Positions 24,630-36,684 of a DNA stretch of 64,000 nt are shown piece after piece (the first letter of the stretch is position 1; each line of letters opens with the position of its first letter). The stretch is from Rhynchonema sp. JSB1_4 (Eukaryota; Nematoda; Chromadorea; Monhysterida; Xyalidae). The notes below the pieces were generated by a model. That model ran no database searches. It was not told the DNA's origin and worked only from the letters and a program-made list of their open reading frames with translations. Both the position numbers and the translations under genes were made by a program. The DNA lies in contig JASAMV010004154.1 in the NCBI GenBank assembly GCA_030248065.1, positions 62,001 through 126,000 of the forward strand, given 5' to 3'.

Positions 24630-24750
24630 AGTGTCGTGCGTGTTGGCAAGGGACATTTGTTCCGGTGGCTCCAGCGATTCATGTGCGTTCGCACAAAGAC
24701 GTGCCAAAAACACAACCACCGAACGTTTATGCACGCGGCACTAATATTCC
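24630..24750. repeat. short inverted-repeat element, AATATTAGTG family
   Basis: CAATATTAGTGTCGTGCG at the left faces CGCGGCACTAATATTCCG at the right. The same terminal sequence occurs at 44846 with its inverse at 45003-45018, and singly at 47020. Confidence 0.55.
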
Positions 24751-27700
24751 GAACTAATCAATAGCAGTTTTTTACATCGTGACAGCGCTTCACACGACAT
24801 TCGACATTCAGGTATGGTGCTGTTGACAATGTTTCTCGCTTGTTTTTTTTATTACGTAAATACCGAAACGACCTCCGTTCGTTACAGCCGGCTGGTTACA
24901 TTGTGCTGTTTGTCCGTTCGCTAATGCAAGCCATACATTATGCGCAACGGATACACAAACATTTTTTTGTAAAAGTAGCTCAATCATATCATTTTATGAC
25001 CCGACTTTGGGATATATCATTGCCTGGTTAGCAAGGCAGCTATGTTTCTTCTACCTTTGGGCCCTTCCTTGAAACATCAGTACAGCTCCTGGTTGTTCCA
25101 AATGCTCTGTGAATCAACACTGATAGTTTTCTTTGCACGCGTCTGTTTCTCACAAAGATTGAGTGAGAGCCGGCGTCAGATTCCGAAATATTGTTTTTTA
25201 GCGTTCGCAACATGAACCGCTCAAGATGTTCGTTCCGGGGCTGCCTTCTGGACCGATCTTTTCGCATGGCATTTTTGCAATTTTACGATTTGTTGTGACG
25301 CCGTCTTTTGGAAAAAAGTGTAAACTTGGATGTTTCACTCAATATTTGAATGCTGTGCGTACTGTATGTGCATACCTTCTTGTTTTCACTTCCGAGCTAA
25401 ATAACCGGTGTTCCAAAAAGCCGTTCACTAAAGTACACTTACAAACGAGCACGTTTAGTGGCCAAAAGGCGGGGTTTGGTTCTATGCCTCTGGAAACAGT
25501 TGTTGTGCTTCGAGCCACAAGATTCTCCAGTTTACGTGTAGGCATATTATCTCGCCAGCTTTTGGCTGACACCTTTTTGCGGTTCACCTATCCATTTTTT
25601 GTTGCTGGTTTTTTCTTTCCGTGTTGCTGGTCTAGTCACCAGGTTTTGGCAAATCTCCGCCGCTTGTTAGGTTGACACAATGGACATGTCAATATGCCGT
25701 GCGCGCTTATCGAAATTGACGTATCATTGCGGGTTTCTAGATGTCGTCGTCGTATACTGTAGGTCGTCGGCCCTGGGCGTCGCAACATTGCTATTCTTGC
25801 TCTCATTTGCGGCTACATTGCGTCTACGACATTAGTATTAGTCTGCTTGTGTTAGATCGATTGCGTCATTACAACCAGACCGGCACGTTTCGCTCAAGTT
25901 TTTCTTTTTGGCAGGAGAATGCGGAATTAAGGAGAGTCGCACGTGGGGCCACTGTTTCCAAAGTGTTGTGGCTGCATTTAATTTGAATTTTGGCATTTGC
26001 ATGAGCAAGCCCAGAGTACTGAATAAACAAACTTTGAACTACTCTATAAAAATGACTGGTGACTATGTTTTCTCAGGCTATCAGCCATAAAAGCTTTTCG
26101 CTGCTAATTTTCTTCAGTGTGTTGGTGTCAAGTTTCATTCTGCACAGATCTTTCCACACAGCGTTCTTCTGGAATATCAGTCTACCCAGCCCAAGCTGCA
26201 AGTAATAAATTTCCTGGCACGAGTTGTGTGACAAGCGCATAAAGCAAGAAAGGCAGGGCTTCAAAAATTAATCATAAACTTTTCACAATTAGTCAACCTG
26301 TCGCTATTGCGTGGCAGTTCCACATGCAACAGTAATCCATCCAAGCAGGGTTTTTTGGTTTCGCTCGCTTTCCTTGCCAAGCCAGCTGCGGCTTTTTTGC
26401 GCATTCTGTATTTTAGTGCCGCGCGTGTATATACCCCGGACTTTTAGTTGGCTAGTTTATACGCGCCAGTGCTGTGCGCGTGGCACCAGTGTTCTGACTC
26501 CACCACACCACAACAGAGAAGCCCCAAGTTGCAGGTGCATATACTAGGACTTTAGTCGCAACTCGTCCCCATAACATCGTCCTGAGCACCACATAATGGT
26601 CGGGTGTTGAGCTTCCTCGTTCCGATAATTAATGAGCGCAATTTTACATCGGTTTCAAAGCGTCAGGTGGTTTTTTGAAAAAACTGTAGTTTTGTTGGGG
26701 ACAAGGAACACACAGAACTTATCGTGTTCTTCTCTCTTTTTGAGGTTTTAGCCGCTATACGTGGTACTGATTAAACTGACTTGCGCCCGGTCCCATGGGT
26801 GAAAAGAAGTTTGTGGCCGGATGGAAAACTGCGTTTGTTCTTGGGCACTGAATTCAAAGTTTATTTTCTTAACCTCAATTTTTATCTGGCACTCTACAAA
26901 ATTGGGTGTTTTGCCAATTGTTGAATAACGTTCCCAGCACCTGTAGTCCATCACCATGCCGTAGTTTTATGTGCTATTTCATATTTTGTCAGCAGAAACA
27001 GCTAGGGCACACATCGCTCCCAAAATTTTATATTTGTGTGGCATTGACGTCAAGACCAGCAAAATCAAACAATAAATCGCGATTCGAACTGGCGATCATT
27101 TTCAAAACTTGTCAAATCAACTGTCTTTCTTGGATTGTGAGACGATCGGCAAACCCTTGAATCCACAGAGCCTGTCGCAAATATTTATCATTCTCAACAA
27201 TTCGATATTTGGTTTAGAACAAAAAATTTGAATACTGGTGCCACGGTGCAATTGAAATCTTACCGTACTACATGATCGTGGACCTGTTCTGACGATGCGC
27301 ACAACACTAATATTCTCCACCATTCAACCGCACCGTCAACAGTTTTTGGCCCGTTGTCCGTACACAATCATAACTGCCGAGTCCTTTATTGTTTATGTGC
27401 TGGCCCAACACAGCGCGTGCATCCGTGATTTATCGGTGATGTTTCGCAGTTTTCATGATCACGATAAATTATCGTGTCGGACCTGTTTGCCGGCAGCAGC
27501 TCAAATGGTTTTTCACACCGATTTTTGGCTTCTTGCCTTCTGTGGATGAGCAGCACAACGCTGTGGCACAGTGTTTCGTCATTTTCTTTGGCAGGCTGTG
27601 TATTGTAAGTGGTATATTGGCGTCACCAAACGAGCCTTCTTACAACCCAGCTTCCATTCTGGGGCATATTGTTTTCTCTTCTCAGCATTTCTTAGAAAGT

Positions 27701-30700
27701 TTGGGATTTAATGTGAATAGCCTGTTATACCTGCCTGTTGATGTGTCACTTTGTGAATTGTGTATCACCTGCATTCACGCTGAAGCAACCTTATTCACCA
27801 GCGCTCATCGCCGTGATTTTCGGGCTGTTCGTTTGTTCTTTGTCTTGGTTTTTGATGAGAGAGAACCTCAAACATTTTGAAAAATAAAAGTTTGAGCTCC
27901 CCTCATATTGCATTGTTGTTCCACGTTCTTCCAACTTCCCGAAACAAAGTAGTTATGTATATGTACCCCCATCCCATCACTTTATGCATAACGAGGCGCT
28001 GACTAGCCAGTTTTGAGTGCGAACAATGATTTGAAAAATGACCATTATTTAACGGACACAATTGAGGGCTGTCATTAATGTGGTTTTATTTGTTGTTGTA
28101 AGTTCAACAACTGTTCCCCAAAAATGTTGTGAAATCTGAATATCATTTTGAGTGGCACGTAAAACTTGCACAGCTTGTACGTAGGTTTGCATGAGGTTGT
28201 AGGATTACGGTAGAATTTGCATGAACTATGGAGTAACGTGTTGTATGGTTTCATCGCCCGAAGCTGAGCTGCGTGGGAGCCATTTTTCTAGAGTCAGAGT
28301 AACATTTTTGGATTCAGTGCAAAAATGGTCAACCAGGGTCATAAAATTCAGGACCTGATCTCTTCATCATCTCGGTTTCAACGTTGTTCATGTTTTCCAA
28401 ACTCAGAGCTCAACTATGTTTCCCAAACAAACACCCGGATTCTCTTTCTAAAGTTATTGTTCTACCGTATTTAAGCCTGGGAAGAAAAAAATACATTTAG
28501 TTGACTAATCGCCAACTTTTAGTTTTGGGTGGCCGCTTTCGGCGCATATTTCCGCACAAGCTAAAAATCAAGCCACAAATCACATTGTCCGTCTGCTAAA
28601 ATCTTCTTTCAAGGCTAACATCAGCTGAAAGTGGTCATGCTTTCTCTTCGATTGTGTGGAACGAATGTCACGTGCTACCGTAACCCTACAGTAACGTCCT
28701 TGCTGATGAACGGCCTTCTCATGACATCACCACATTTCAGTTGCAAGTGATAATAATCGCAAGACTTTCATCTCTTTGAGGAGAAAGTATGGTTTGTAAA
28801 ACAAAATGTGCTGCCCCAATGTTTCTGAGCTTTTCTTTTGATGTGTATGGTACTAGCGGTGTTTTCTTTTTTTTGTTTCAGTTCTTTGGATTTGTATAAC
28901 CTTATCTACTTCGGTGACCTTATAGATACTGTAAGCAGGGCCAGCGCACTGGAGTGCACTTCTGCAATTCCCGTAAAACTTCATCTTTTGAAAATTTATG
29001 ATCGTTTGAACTTATAAATTTCTCGTCAAGATGCTGCGCTACGGAATTACGTGCAATTTATGGCTACTGGATAGGTTACAAACACGAAAAGCATTGAGAT
29101 TAATGCCTGACGTTTAAAAAGGCTTCCGCTTAGATATTAGTAATCCGGTTTTTGGGTATATGCTGGGTTTAATCTTGTAACTACTAGGAGCCCTAAAATT
29201 TATTTCTAAACCAAATTTGAGCGGCCCATAAGGATTGCAAAGTTGGCTCCCTCCAAAGCAGGCAGCTGTCAAGTGACGCTTAGCAGACTGATTGGGTTAC
29301 TGGTAGGATTACAACACGATAGCCTTACACTATGGGTGGTGACTTTACGCGTCTCGCGTAGGCATTCATTCAAATTTGCCAGTCAGAAATGCGCCGTAGA
29401 ATCCAGGACAACACTTTTCGTTCTTCGAGTTGCCAAGTTTAAGCATTCTGGTCGCAACAATGGTTTTTCTCTTCGATTGCTTTCAGCCACACGCGCTGGC
29501 GAGACATTTTAGTTTGTCATTGAGTTAGCAAACATCAAACCAAACTTGTCACCACAAGCGCAGCTGTATAAGGGCTGTGTGACTGCACGATGTTTTTGGC
29601 ACTTTTGGGGCCGACATCCGATAGTAAATCTTATGATGGAAACGTCAGCAGCGAAAAAATGTGCCGATTTTTCTCAAAGATCCCCATTTTCCCTTGTTGC
29701 TAACATGAAGTCCCTCTATTATGCCTTTTTCTGGAATCCCGTCAGATGACAAAGAGACAGACATAGACTGTTTCGAAAAGTTTGCAAACCCTCCTTCGCA
29801 CGATTTACGGCCGCTTTTGCTTTACTTCGGCACTTGATGAAGACAATAGTGCACACTTAAAGACACTACAAGAAGGACACGGACTTTTGTTGACATTTTA
29901 TTAATGATCTCAAAGTTAGTAACTCCTTGCGGTTTTCAACAAGACTTTCATGTGAAGACACCAAAAACTGAAATTGATTATTGTCTTTCCCCAATGCCGA
30001 CATAACGTTTCTGTTTGTGTGCTTAAAAAATCACACAATTTTATCCGTGTTCACGCCTATCCAATTATCCTTTTGAATCCGAGAATTGGCAGCCGCAACC
30101 TTCTCCGCCTATTATGCCACTGGTTACTGTTGCTCAAGGTAAGTTAGAAATCTTGGTGACTGGTGCCTGTGCCATTTTATTGCATATTTGTCAGTTTACT
30201 GTCAGCTTCCGTTACATCATCTGAGTAGCCATGTTTCACATCATTGTCCAAACCATACGCTAACCCAGACAAACCAATTGCTTCCTGTTCTTAATATTAT
30301 TGTCAAAGTGGAGTCGTAAAATGCAAAATTTAACCGCATCGACACTTGGAATTTTGCCATCAAAATTATTCGCGCGGCACTTTTACAGTATTTCAGCGGA
30401 TACGGTATGGCTACTTGAGAGTTCTTGCACAGCGGCCATGGCAAATCATTAAGGTCCTTATTCATTATAGTGTCACAGGTTACTGATACACAATTTCCGA
30501 TTAAAGGCACTTGTAATTTCAGATACCCCACCTTGAAACATCAGGCAACGACCGTGCAAGCTAGTGTCCAGGTGTGCCCCATTACCTGTCCTTGTGGACT
30601 ACACACTGCATCATCGAACTTTCGCGCACGCGTGCTCTCCTGTCGAACTTTGAGCGACCTTCTAGACACCTTTTAGCGCGTCAAATCGCTTCAACAACTG

Positions 30701-30944
30701 TTCAACTATCGTGTAGTCGCGAGCCGTCGCTACGAACAAACGCCGTCGAAATATAGGGAGGCGTTGAAATAATATTACAAAAAGCACAAAACGCGGCACC
30801 AAGGGTTCAACCCAAAAGGCGAACCGCAGTCACCAGAAGTGTGTGTGTGCCTGAAACTTGGCATCGTAGACGTCAACGCAACTGCACATAGCACGACGCA
30901 GTGTGTTTGTTATCCATCTGTGACCAGCCCCATCACTGTTGGTG

Positions 30945-31195
30945 ACACGCGTGTGTGTTCAAGCGACCAGAAACGAAGTTTTTTCGCGCGCGCGCGGTCT
31001 CGAACCAGCCACGAAGCCAGCAGCAGTTGCAGTAGTCAACGCGACTTTTGCAAACCATTTTTCATCACCAAACGCGCGACAACGGGCTCTCTGTGTGGGC
31101 ACCCGCAACAACACACAAAGACAAAACATCGACGCTTTTTCACACGCTTGGCGCTGGAACCGCGAGACAGCTCGACAAGCTTGGTTCCTTCTTCT
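30945..31195. repeat. dispersed repeat shared with 52300-52420
   Basis: The block with TCACCAAACGCGC, then GTGGGCACCC and a CA-rich tract, recurs in inverse orientation at about 52300-52420. Its boundaries are unclear. Confidence 0.45.
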
Positions 31196-31400
31196 GACTG
31201 ACTATCCCAATCTACTTTGACCGACCATTCTGCCGTTGCGTCCGTTACAAGACCCCAAACTGCTCTAACACAATGACCTGACACGAAATTGCGTTACCGA
31301 GTGCCAAATTACACTGGTTAACACCAATATTCATCGAATTACGACGAATAAATAATATTTGGAGATCAAATTAATTACACAATAACAATCCACGCACAAA

Positions 31401-31948
31401 ATGGGCAGTTTAACGGCATTGCTGTCGGAGAGCTACAAGTTCATTCGGATGGCCGATGAAGTGCACGAACTGTTCGAGAACCTGCAGCACATGCAGATCT
31501 GTCTGTATGCACTCACTGGTGGCGTCTATCTGGGCCTGTTGCTCATGATAGTCTCGTTATGTCGAAGGTTGGCACAGTGTTGCTATCAACAAGCAACTAC
31601 TTTTTTCGGCACTTTTCCCGCCCATCGTGGTCCCGTGGCGAGTTGGGTTGTTGAGGATCGGGGGGGGGGGCTCAAATGCATTCAACCTCACTGTGCACAA
31701 TATAGATGTCGTGGCTCATCGTGGCGTGCAAAAGTTGTTCTTGAAAATGTTTTAGTGGCACTCGTGAACCATTTGATTTGATGTCTTTGTATTTACTTAA
31801 CAATTATTTTACTGTTCACCAATTCTAAATGCACCGACCGTAACCGACCGCACTGTTTGTGTGATGTTTCATTCACCTTCATTTCCTTCTTTCCAGTCCG
31901 CCAGACAAGAAACACAGGAGGGCAGCGGGTGGCTGCTGTAACTTCTAA
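31401..31948 (+). CDS. 72-residue single-pass membrane protein (2 exons)
   Basis: Exons: 31401-31567 and 31897-31948. Phase 2 at the junction restores an AGT serine codon, and the frame ends in TAA. The N-terminus (MGSLTALLSESYKFIRMADE) is amphipathic. A hydrophobic segment (ICLYALTGGVYLGLLLMIVSLC) follows, then a short basic tail (RSPPDKKHRRAAGG) ending CCNF, which could be lipidated. I do not recognise the family. The single intron contains TGATGTTTCA at 31862, 26 nt before the acceptor. A run of nine G at 31661-31669 lies in the intron. Confidence 0.75.
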
Positions 31949-33035
31949 ACCATCTCGACTCGCAACTGCAACAACATTGATCTCGAAATATATGTACATA
32001 AATATTTATCGATAAAGGTGGGTTTTACGTGGATCGGTGTGCAAAATGTGTAGAACGGCGAATAGCAAAATGTTAATTGTCTCTGGTTTTGTACTCGAGT
32101 GCCACTAAAACTGTATATTTGTTGTCTCATGTCTATTTGTTTTATTTGCGGTTGGAGAGTGCATGCTGGCATGCAAAAATGGACCCATGCCTATTTTTAT
32201 ATTTTTTGTTAAAATGTGTTGTCGCTTCTTCGGTTTTTGTCGGAACGGCACACCTGTCAAACCCAGCCAAGCTCGCCACGGGCCGTGACATGCGGGGCAC
32301 GCTTTTTGTCTGTCAAGCCAATTGTTCAAATCAACTATTCTTTGCAGAAATAGGCAATCGCCAAGTAAAAGTAGACGGTAAATGCCAACGCTTTCTGTTT
32401 TTCGGCTGCTGTTACCTCATCTCTACTGTATATTGATATTTACGGCAAGTTTTCACGATTTCGCACACCCAATGCTTCGATCCCTGCCTTAGCGCAATTA
32501 CCTAAGCGTGCAATCAAAAGCTGCAACTCCCTTTGCTTTATCAGTATGATAATGAAACAAGCCAGTTTGTTGATGTGATTTTTTGGCTTTTCTCTGCGCG
32601 ACAATTCAATAACGTTTTGAGTACCGTGGCCTTCCCAGTGTGTTTCGACCAGCTGGCGAACAGGCAAAATATCTTGACGTTGAGCTGACTCAGCTGAAAC
32701 GCAACTCGCAAGCTACTGTATGAAAAAATTGGGGGTCATAACGATCATGTTTCAACAGAACACAGGGAAGGGTGGCAATGTTGACACGATGTTCAGCTGA
32801 TCCGCTAGTGGGAAGAACGTTTGGGAGCAAAATTGGCCGAAAAATTGTCTGCTGAAGTGCAGTGTAGGCACATCACTGACTCAGTCTTTCGAGAAAAAAC
32901 CAAAATTTTGCTGAATAAAAACCTAAAGAATGAATTCTGCGAAAGTCGAGTCTGAGCCTTTGCCTGACCCGTCACCATTGCAGTCCGACACCGTCCCGTT
33001 CGCAACACCGTCACATCGACAAGCGTGCCCTGGCC
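31949..33035. other. gap between two plus-strand genes
   Basis: Nothing recognisable. It may contain the 3' UTR of the small membrane-protein gene and upstream sequence or exons of the next gene. Confidence 0.5.
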
Positions 33036-35082
33036 ATGATGTCATCCGGAGGAAACGGTCCAACCAACAAACACACACACGCGTCTGCACATTATCATTT
33101 GCACACGCCCTCGAACCCGCCCTGTGATTATGACACAATGAATACGAGTCCGGTTAATGGACGATCTGGAAGGTAAGCTAGATTGTGAAACATCATCCAG
33201 TTTTGAACGAGATTTCGTCTCGCACGTTGATTTTTCACAAACCAACTCTGATCTGAGTTTTCTGACAAACTGATTGACGTATACAGTATCTATAAGTGGT
33301 TTCACGAGGTCGTTTGCGCACTTTGTGTATTTGATAAAAACGGCACATCATTTCGTCGTGTCGTCATTCATGTCGTCAACTCACCCCGAATGCCATGCGT
33401 ATATTTCCCGCACTCATTCAGGCTGCTTGAGTTGACGTCCAAAGCTGACGACTTGGTTTGGCGACTAAACTATTAGCCAGTCGTTGTTAAAACCCATTTA
33501 TCCCAAAATGCTCAACAAACGATTTGGGTCAACCACTTCATGAAGCCGTTGCCGTTACAGTGTCTAACTTTGTAAGCACGTCCACTGGTGGGACCGTTGT
33601 TGGTAATCAGGATAATGATACCACTGATGCCACACTGATATCAATTAGCCAACACAAAGCAACAAAATAGAATAGGATATACAAAATAGAATTAATTCCC
33701 TATGCCAGATCGAGTCGTCGTCCGTCGCTCAACAACGGTGTGCCCGGTGGGCGATCGGCCTTGATGAACAGGGACAATGCCGGGTCAGGGGGCTCATCGG
33801 AGGGAGGGGGTGGTGGGAGGATGTACACAAATGAAAAGTACGATACGAGGGGGTCGATGAAAGGTGCGTTGATGCACTGGCTTGGGCATCGGCAAATTTT
33901 GGTTGAGCGGTAATTTGTTGGCACACTAATTTGGACCAGCGTAAAAGTTGTTCATTTGATGCAGGGGAACAACTTTTACGCCGGTCGAAAATTAGTGCGC
34001 CAGCTCAGTAATAAAATAATATAGCTGAACGAAATTTGCCTGTGCCCAACCCAAGTTCGTGGCAATGGACTTGTCTTCAAAGTTGATAATACGGCCCTTG
34101 CCAGAGAGTTGCTTGCGCTTTCTTGTCAAACAGCTCAGAACGTGCATTGATCTGCATAACAGCATATACCAGTCGCATTGCATGAGTTACATAAAAGGGA
34201 TCTAGCAATTATTATTTTTCGTATGGCTAAAATATTTATTTGAAGCACAGAACGGAACGTTAACTTAATCGGATGAGGTCCGCGTTGCTTGCTCAGGTAT
34301 TGGACGCGTAGGTACCTACTACGTGCCATAAGCAAAGAAGCATTCCCACATTTCCGCACAGGTCTGGGCAGAAGCCAGCAGAAATATTCCCTTGCATCCG
34401 TGCCAGCAGTGCGGGTGAGCATAAGTCCTCCGAATGCTGATGATTCAGATAACAGCGATGTTGATGAGGTATAAGAGTGACGCGTGAAACATCAGCCAGT
34501 CTGCCTGCTCAATTGTGTTACAACGCGAAACCCGGCGTACAAATATTCAAGTGATTTGTTCCAATACTACCCCATGCTTTACCAATATAATTTATTTCAC
34601 AAGCTGCACTGAGTGGTTCGGTCTCCAGACCGCGCAGGCACTTTCCTTCCCTGCAAGACCCAGAAACACCTTTTCAATCGTGAAACATCACTATTTGAAT
34701 TGCAGGTGCGAACGGTCGAAATCGACACACCGAGCCGCCGACCCCGACCACCTCCATCACGACATCGATAGTGGACGCACCAATGAGCACAGACCAGCGA
34801 CGAAAGAGGGCACAGAACATGGACCAATGCAGCAGGTACGCCGCCATCGAACAACAGCCTAAACAACATCAACAACAACAACATCGCAGCAACAACACTG
34901 GTCACGATGAAGGCGGGTTCAGACTGGGAGCTGCACCGCCCTTGAAACATCATGGAAACTACAGTAATCCAACAACAACAGCACAGCGAAGGGACGAGAA
35001 CTCGCCGATACTTGATGACGACGGGCATGATAATCTGTCATCGCCCTATGGTGGATCGAGGGAGGAAACGCCTAACTATTGA
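33036..35082 (+). CDS. low-complexity, probably disordered protein (about 5 exons, one junction unresolved)
   Basis: Exons: about 33036-33172 (MMSSGGNGPTNKHT...), 33709-33863 (serine/glycine-rich, NRDNAGSGGSSEGG), 34362-34468 (acidic end, DDSDNSDVDE), 34706-34835 and 34965-35082 (ending GSREETPNY). The first two junctions agree in phase, as does the last. Exon 3 ends in phase 0, whereas the long open frame of exon 4 needs phase 1. Read in phase 0, exon 4 ends early with SRRPRPPPSRHR and a stop. Either a small exon is missing or two ends are used. No domain is recognised, and the start is tentative. Introns 1, 3 and 4 carry TGAAACATCA near splice sites (33186, 34485, 34681, 34943). Confidence 0.62.
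34485..34494 (+). promoter_or_regulatory. TGAAACATCA 17 nt after a splice donor
   Basis: An exact 10-mer lies just inside intron 3 of the gene at 33036-35082. A second copy in the same orientation at 34681-34690 lies 15 nt before the acceptor. Confidence 0.5.
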
Positions 35083-35955
35083 GTTGACGGTTTGGCTAAT
35101 GCGGTTCATGTTTCATTGTCAGCATGTGTTGGGTTCTTGATTTCACTGTTTCCAATCATCAAAAACCTGCAACTGAGAACTGGGTAAGGTGCAAAAGTGC
35201 GCAAATTTGAATGTAAATTCAAACAAACGGTTGTTCTGTTTATTTTACCGTGTAATTTAAAGGTTGACCACCCTTTTTGTGGTAAAATTTGAGCGATACA
35301 AATCCAGGTGGTTGACCTTCTGACAGTTTGTGGATGTGACGGGGGTCACAAAGTTTCTCCCCCAAGCCGATTACATGGAGGAACTGCGTGAAGCACCTGA
35401 TGAAGTATTCCTAATGTATATTTTTGGACGGTGTACAAAATATGCAGTGTATATTTTAATTTTATTTGTTGTTTTCCGTGTTATCCACCATGACTGTTTT
35501 TGATAATTTTCATCTTGTCATCCTATTTTCATAATTTCTTTGCATATCATGTGACGCTTGCAAAGTTTAGCACCGTGGATTGGTATATTATTCTGTCTAA
35601 TTTTGCGAGCGCTGCATACAAATTGAAATTATGTATTTTTGGGCAACCAAAATGCGCAACACGGGCACATAACCGTAATTAGCATGTTTTCTTTTACTTC
35701 TGCTTCTGAGAAGCTCAGTAGCTCAAACAACTTTGTGGTTCGGAGCTTCAGATGGTTTACCAACCTTCTGAAAAGCCTGGCTGCAGTTTTGTATTTGTTT
35801 GTACTCGGTGACTGTGTTTTTGGTGATATGTTTGTCAATATTTATTTTTTTAAACCAAGACTTTGCCTTGATGCCAAAGTACATTGCACCTCGCTTTTGT
35901 TCTAGTCAATATCTTCTGGTCTAAACATTTCTTTTGATCAAGCCCTAAAAGTGTC

Positions 35956-36263
35956 TTAGGGCGGACTTAGGTTGAACACGGAACACGGAACACGGAAATA
36001 ATTTACATACAAACCAGTTTCATGGATTTCCGTGTCACGGAAATATTTCCGTGTTCCGTGACAAAATTTTGAAAATCACGGAACACGGAAATATTTCCGT
36101 GTTCCGTGATTTTCAAAATTATCACGGAACACGGAACACGGAAATATTTCCGTGCACGGAAATATTTCCGTGTTCCGTGATTTTAAAAATTTTATCACGG
36201 AACACGGAACACGGAAATATTTCCGTGTTCCGTGTTCCGTGTTCAACCTAAGTCCGCCTTTAA
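35956..36263. mobile_element. foldback element built of AACACGGA units
   Basis: The left border TTAGGGCGGACTTAGGTTG faces its inverse ending in CCTTTAA. The interior is an array of AACACGGAAC and its complement TTTCCGTGTT, so it folds in several registers. The right border carries TTAA, like the other foldbacks. Confidence 0.8.
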
Positions 36264-36684
36264 TGTACAGAATTATGTATATTCCATGCTATACCGTATC
36301 AATGATTTCCGTTCACATTTCACTGTTTCGTTTGTAGTTTTTTTGAAGAAAATGCATCAGTTTCGCATTCGCTAATTCAAATACTAATGTGTGGTTTTTT
36401 GTTTTTGATTGCTTGTTGGCACAAGAATTTTTGCAAGAATATGTACCGCTAAAATATAAATAAAAATATGATAACATCAAAATATGTGATGTGATATAGC
36501 AAAATGAAAACTACGAATTGCACAGATTGTAATATATAGATCATAAATAATAAAGAACAGCAGACATTGACCAAATCAGAATGATTAAAAAATACAAATG
36601 AAAACAAAATAACCAGTTCTTACAATAATAGTGTATTACAGCCGTTTTGTGTTTCAAGTCAAACAAAGTATTGCGCGCACACAA

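Larger units (their letters stand above)
18305..31400. other. 13-kb stretch without a recognisable gene
   Basis: Open frames up to 149 codons exist (for example 25226-25675 and 27455-27880, plus strand). They have no conserved motifs, no consistent splice partners and no family resemblance. The stretch contains repeats at 18780-18870, 19257-19533, 19619-19905, 20026-20632 and about 24630-24750, and is otherwise featureless to me. A gene with divergent exons could be missed. Confidence 0.55.

Noticed and set aside
25226..25675. 149-codon open frame on the plus strand
   Set aside because: No conserved motif, no phase-consistent neighbouring exons and no family resemblance; long chance frames are expected in this less A/T-rich stretch.
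27455..27880. 141-codon open frame on the plus strand
   Set aside because: Same reasons; it overlaps another frame of similar quality and shows no domain.
36000..36250. CRISPR-like array of AACACGGAA repeats
   Set aside because: There are no unique spacers; the units are inverted relative to each other and form a foldback in a eukaryotic genome.
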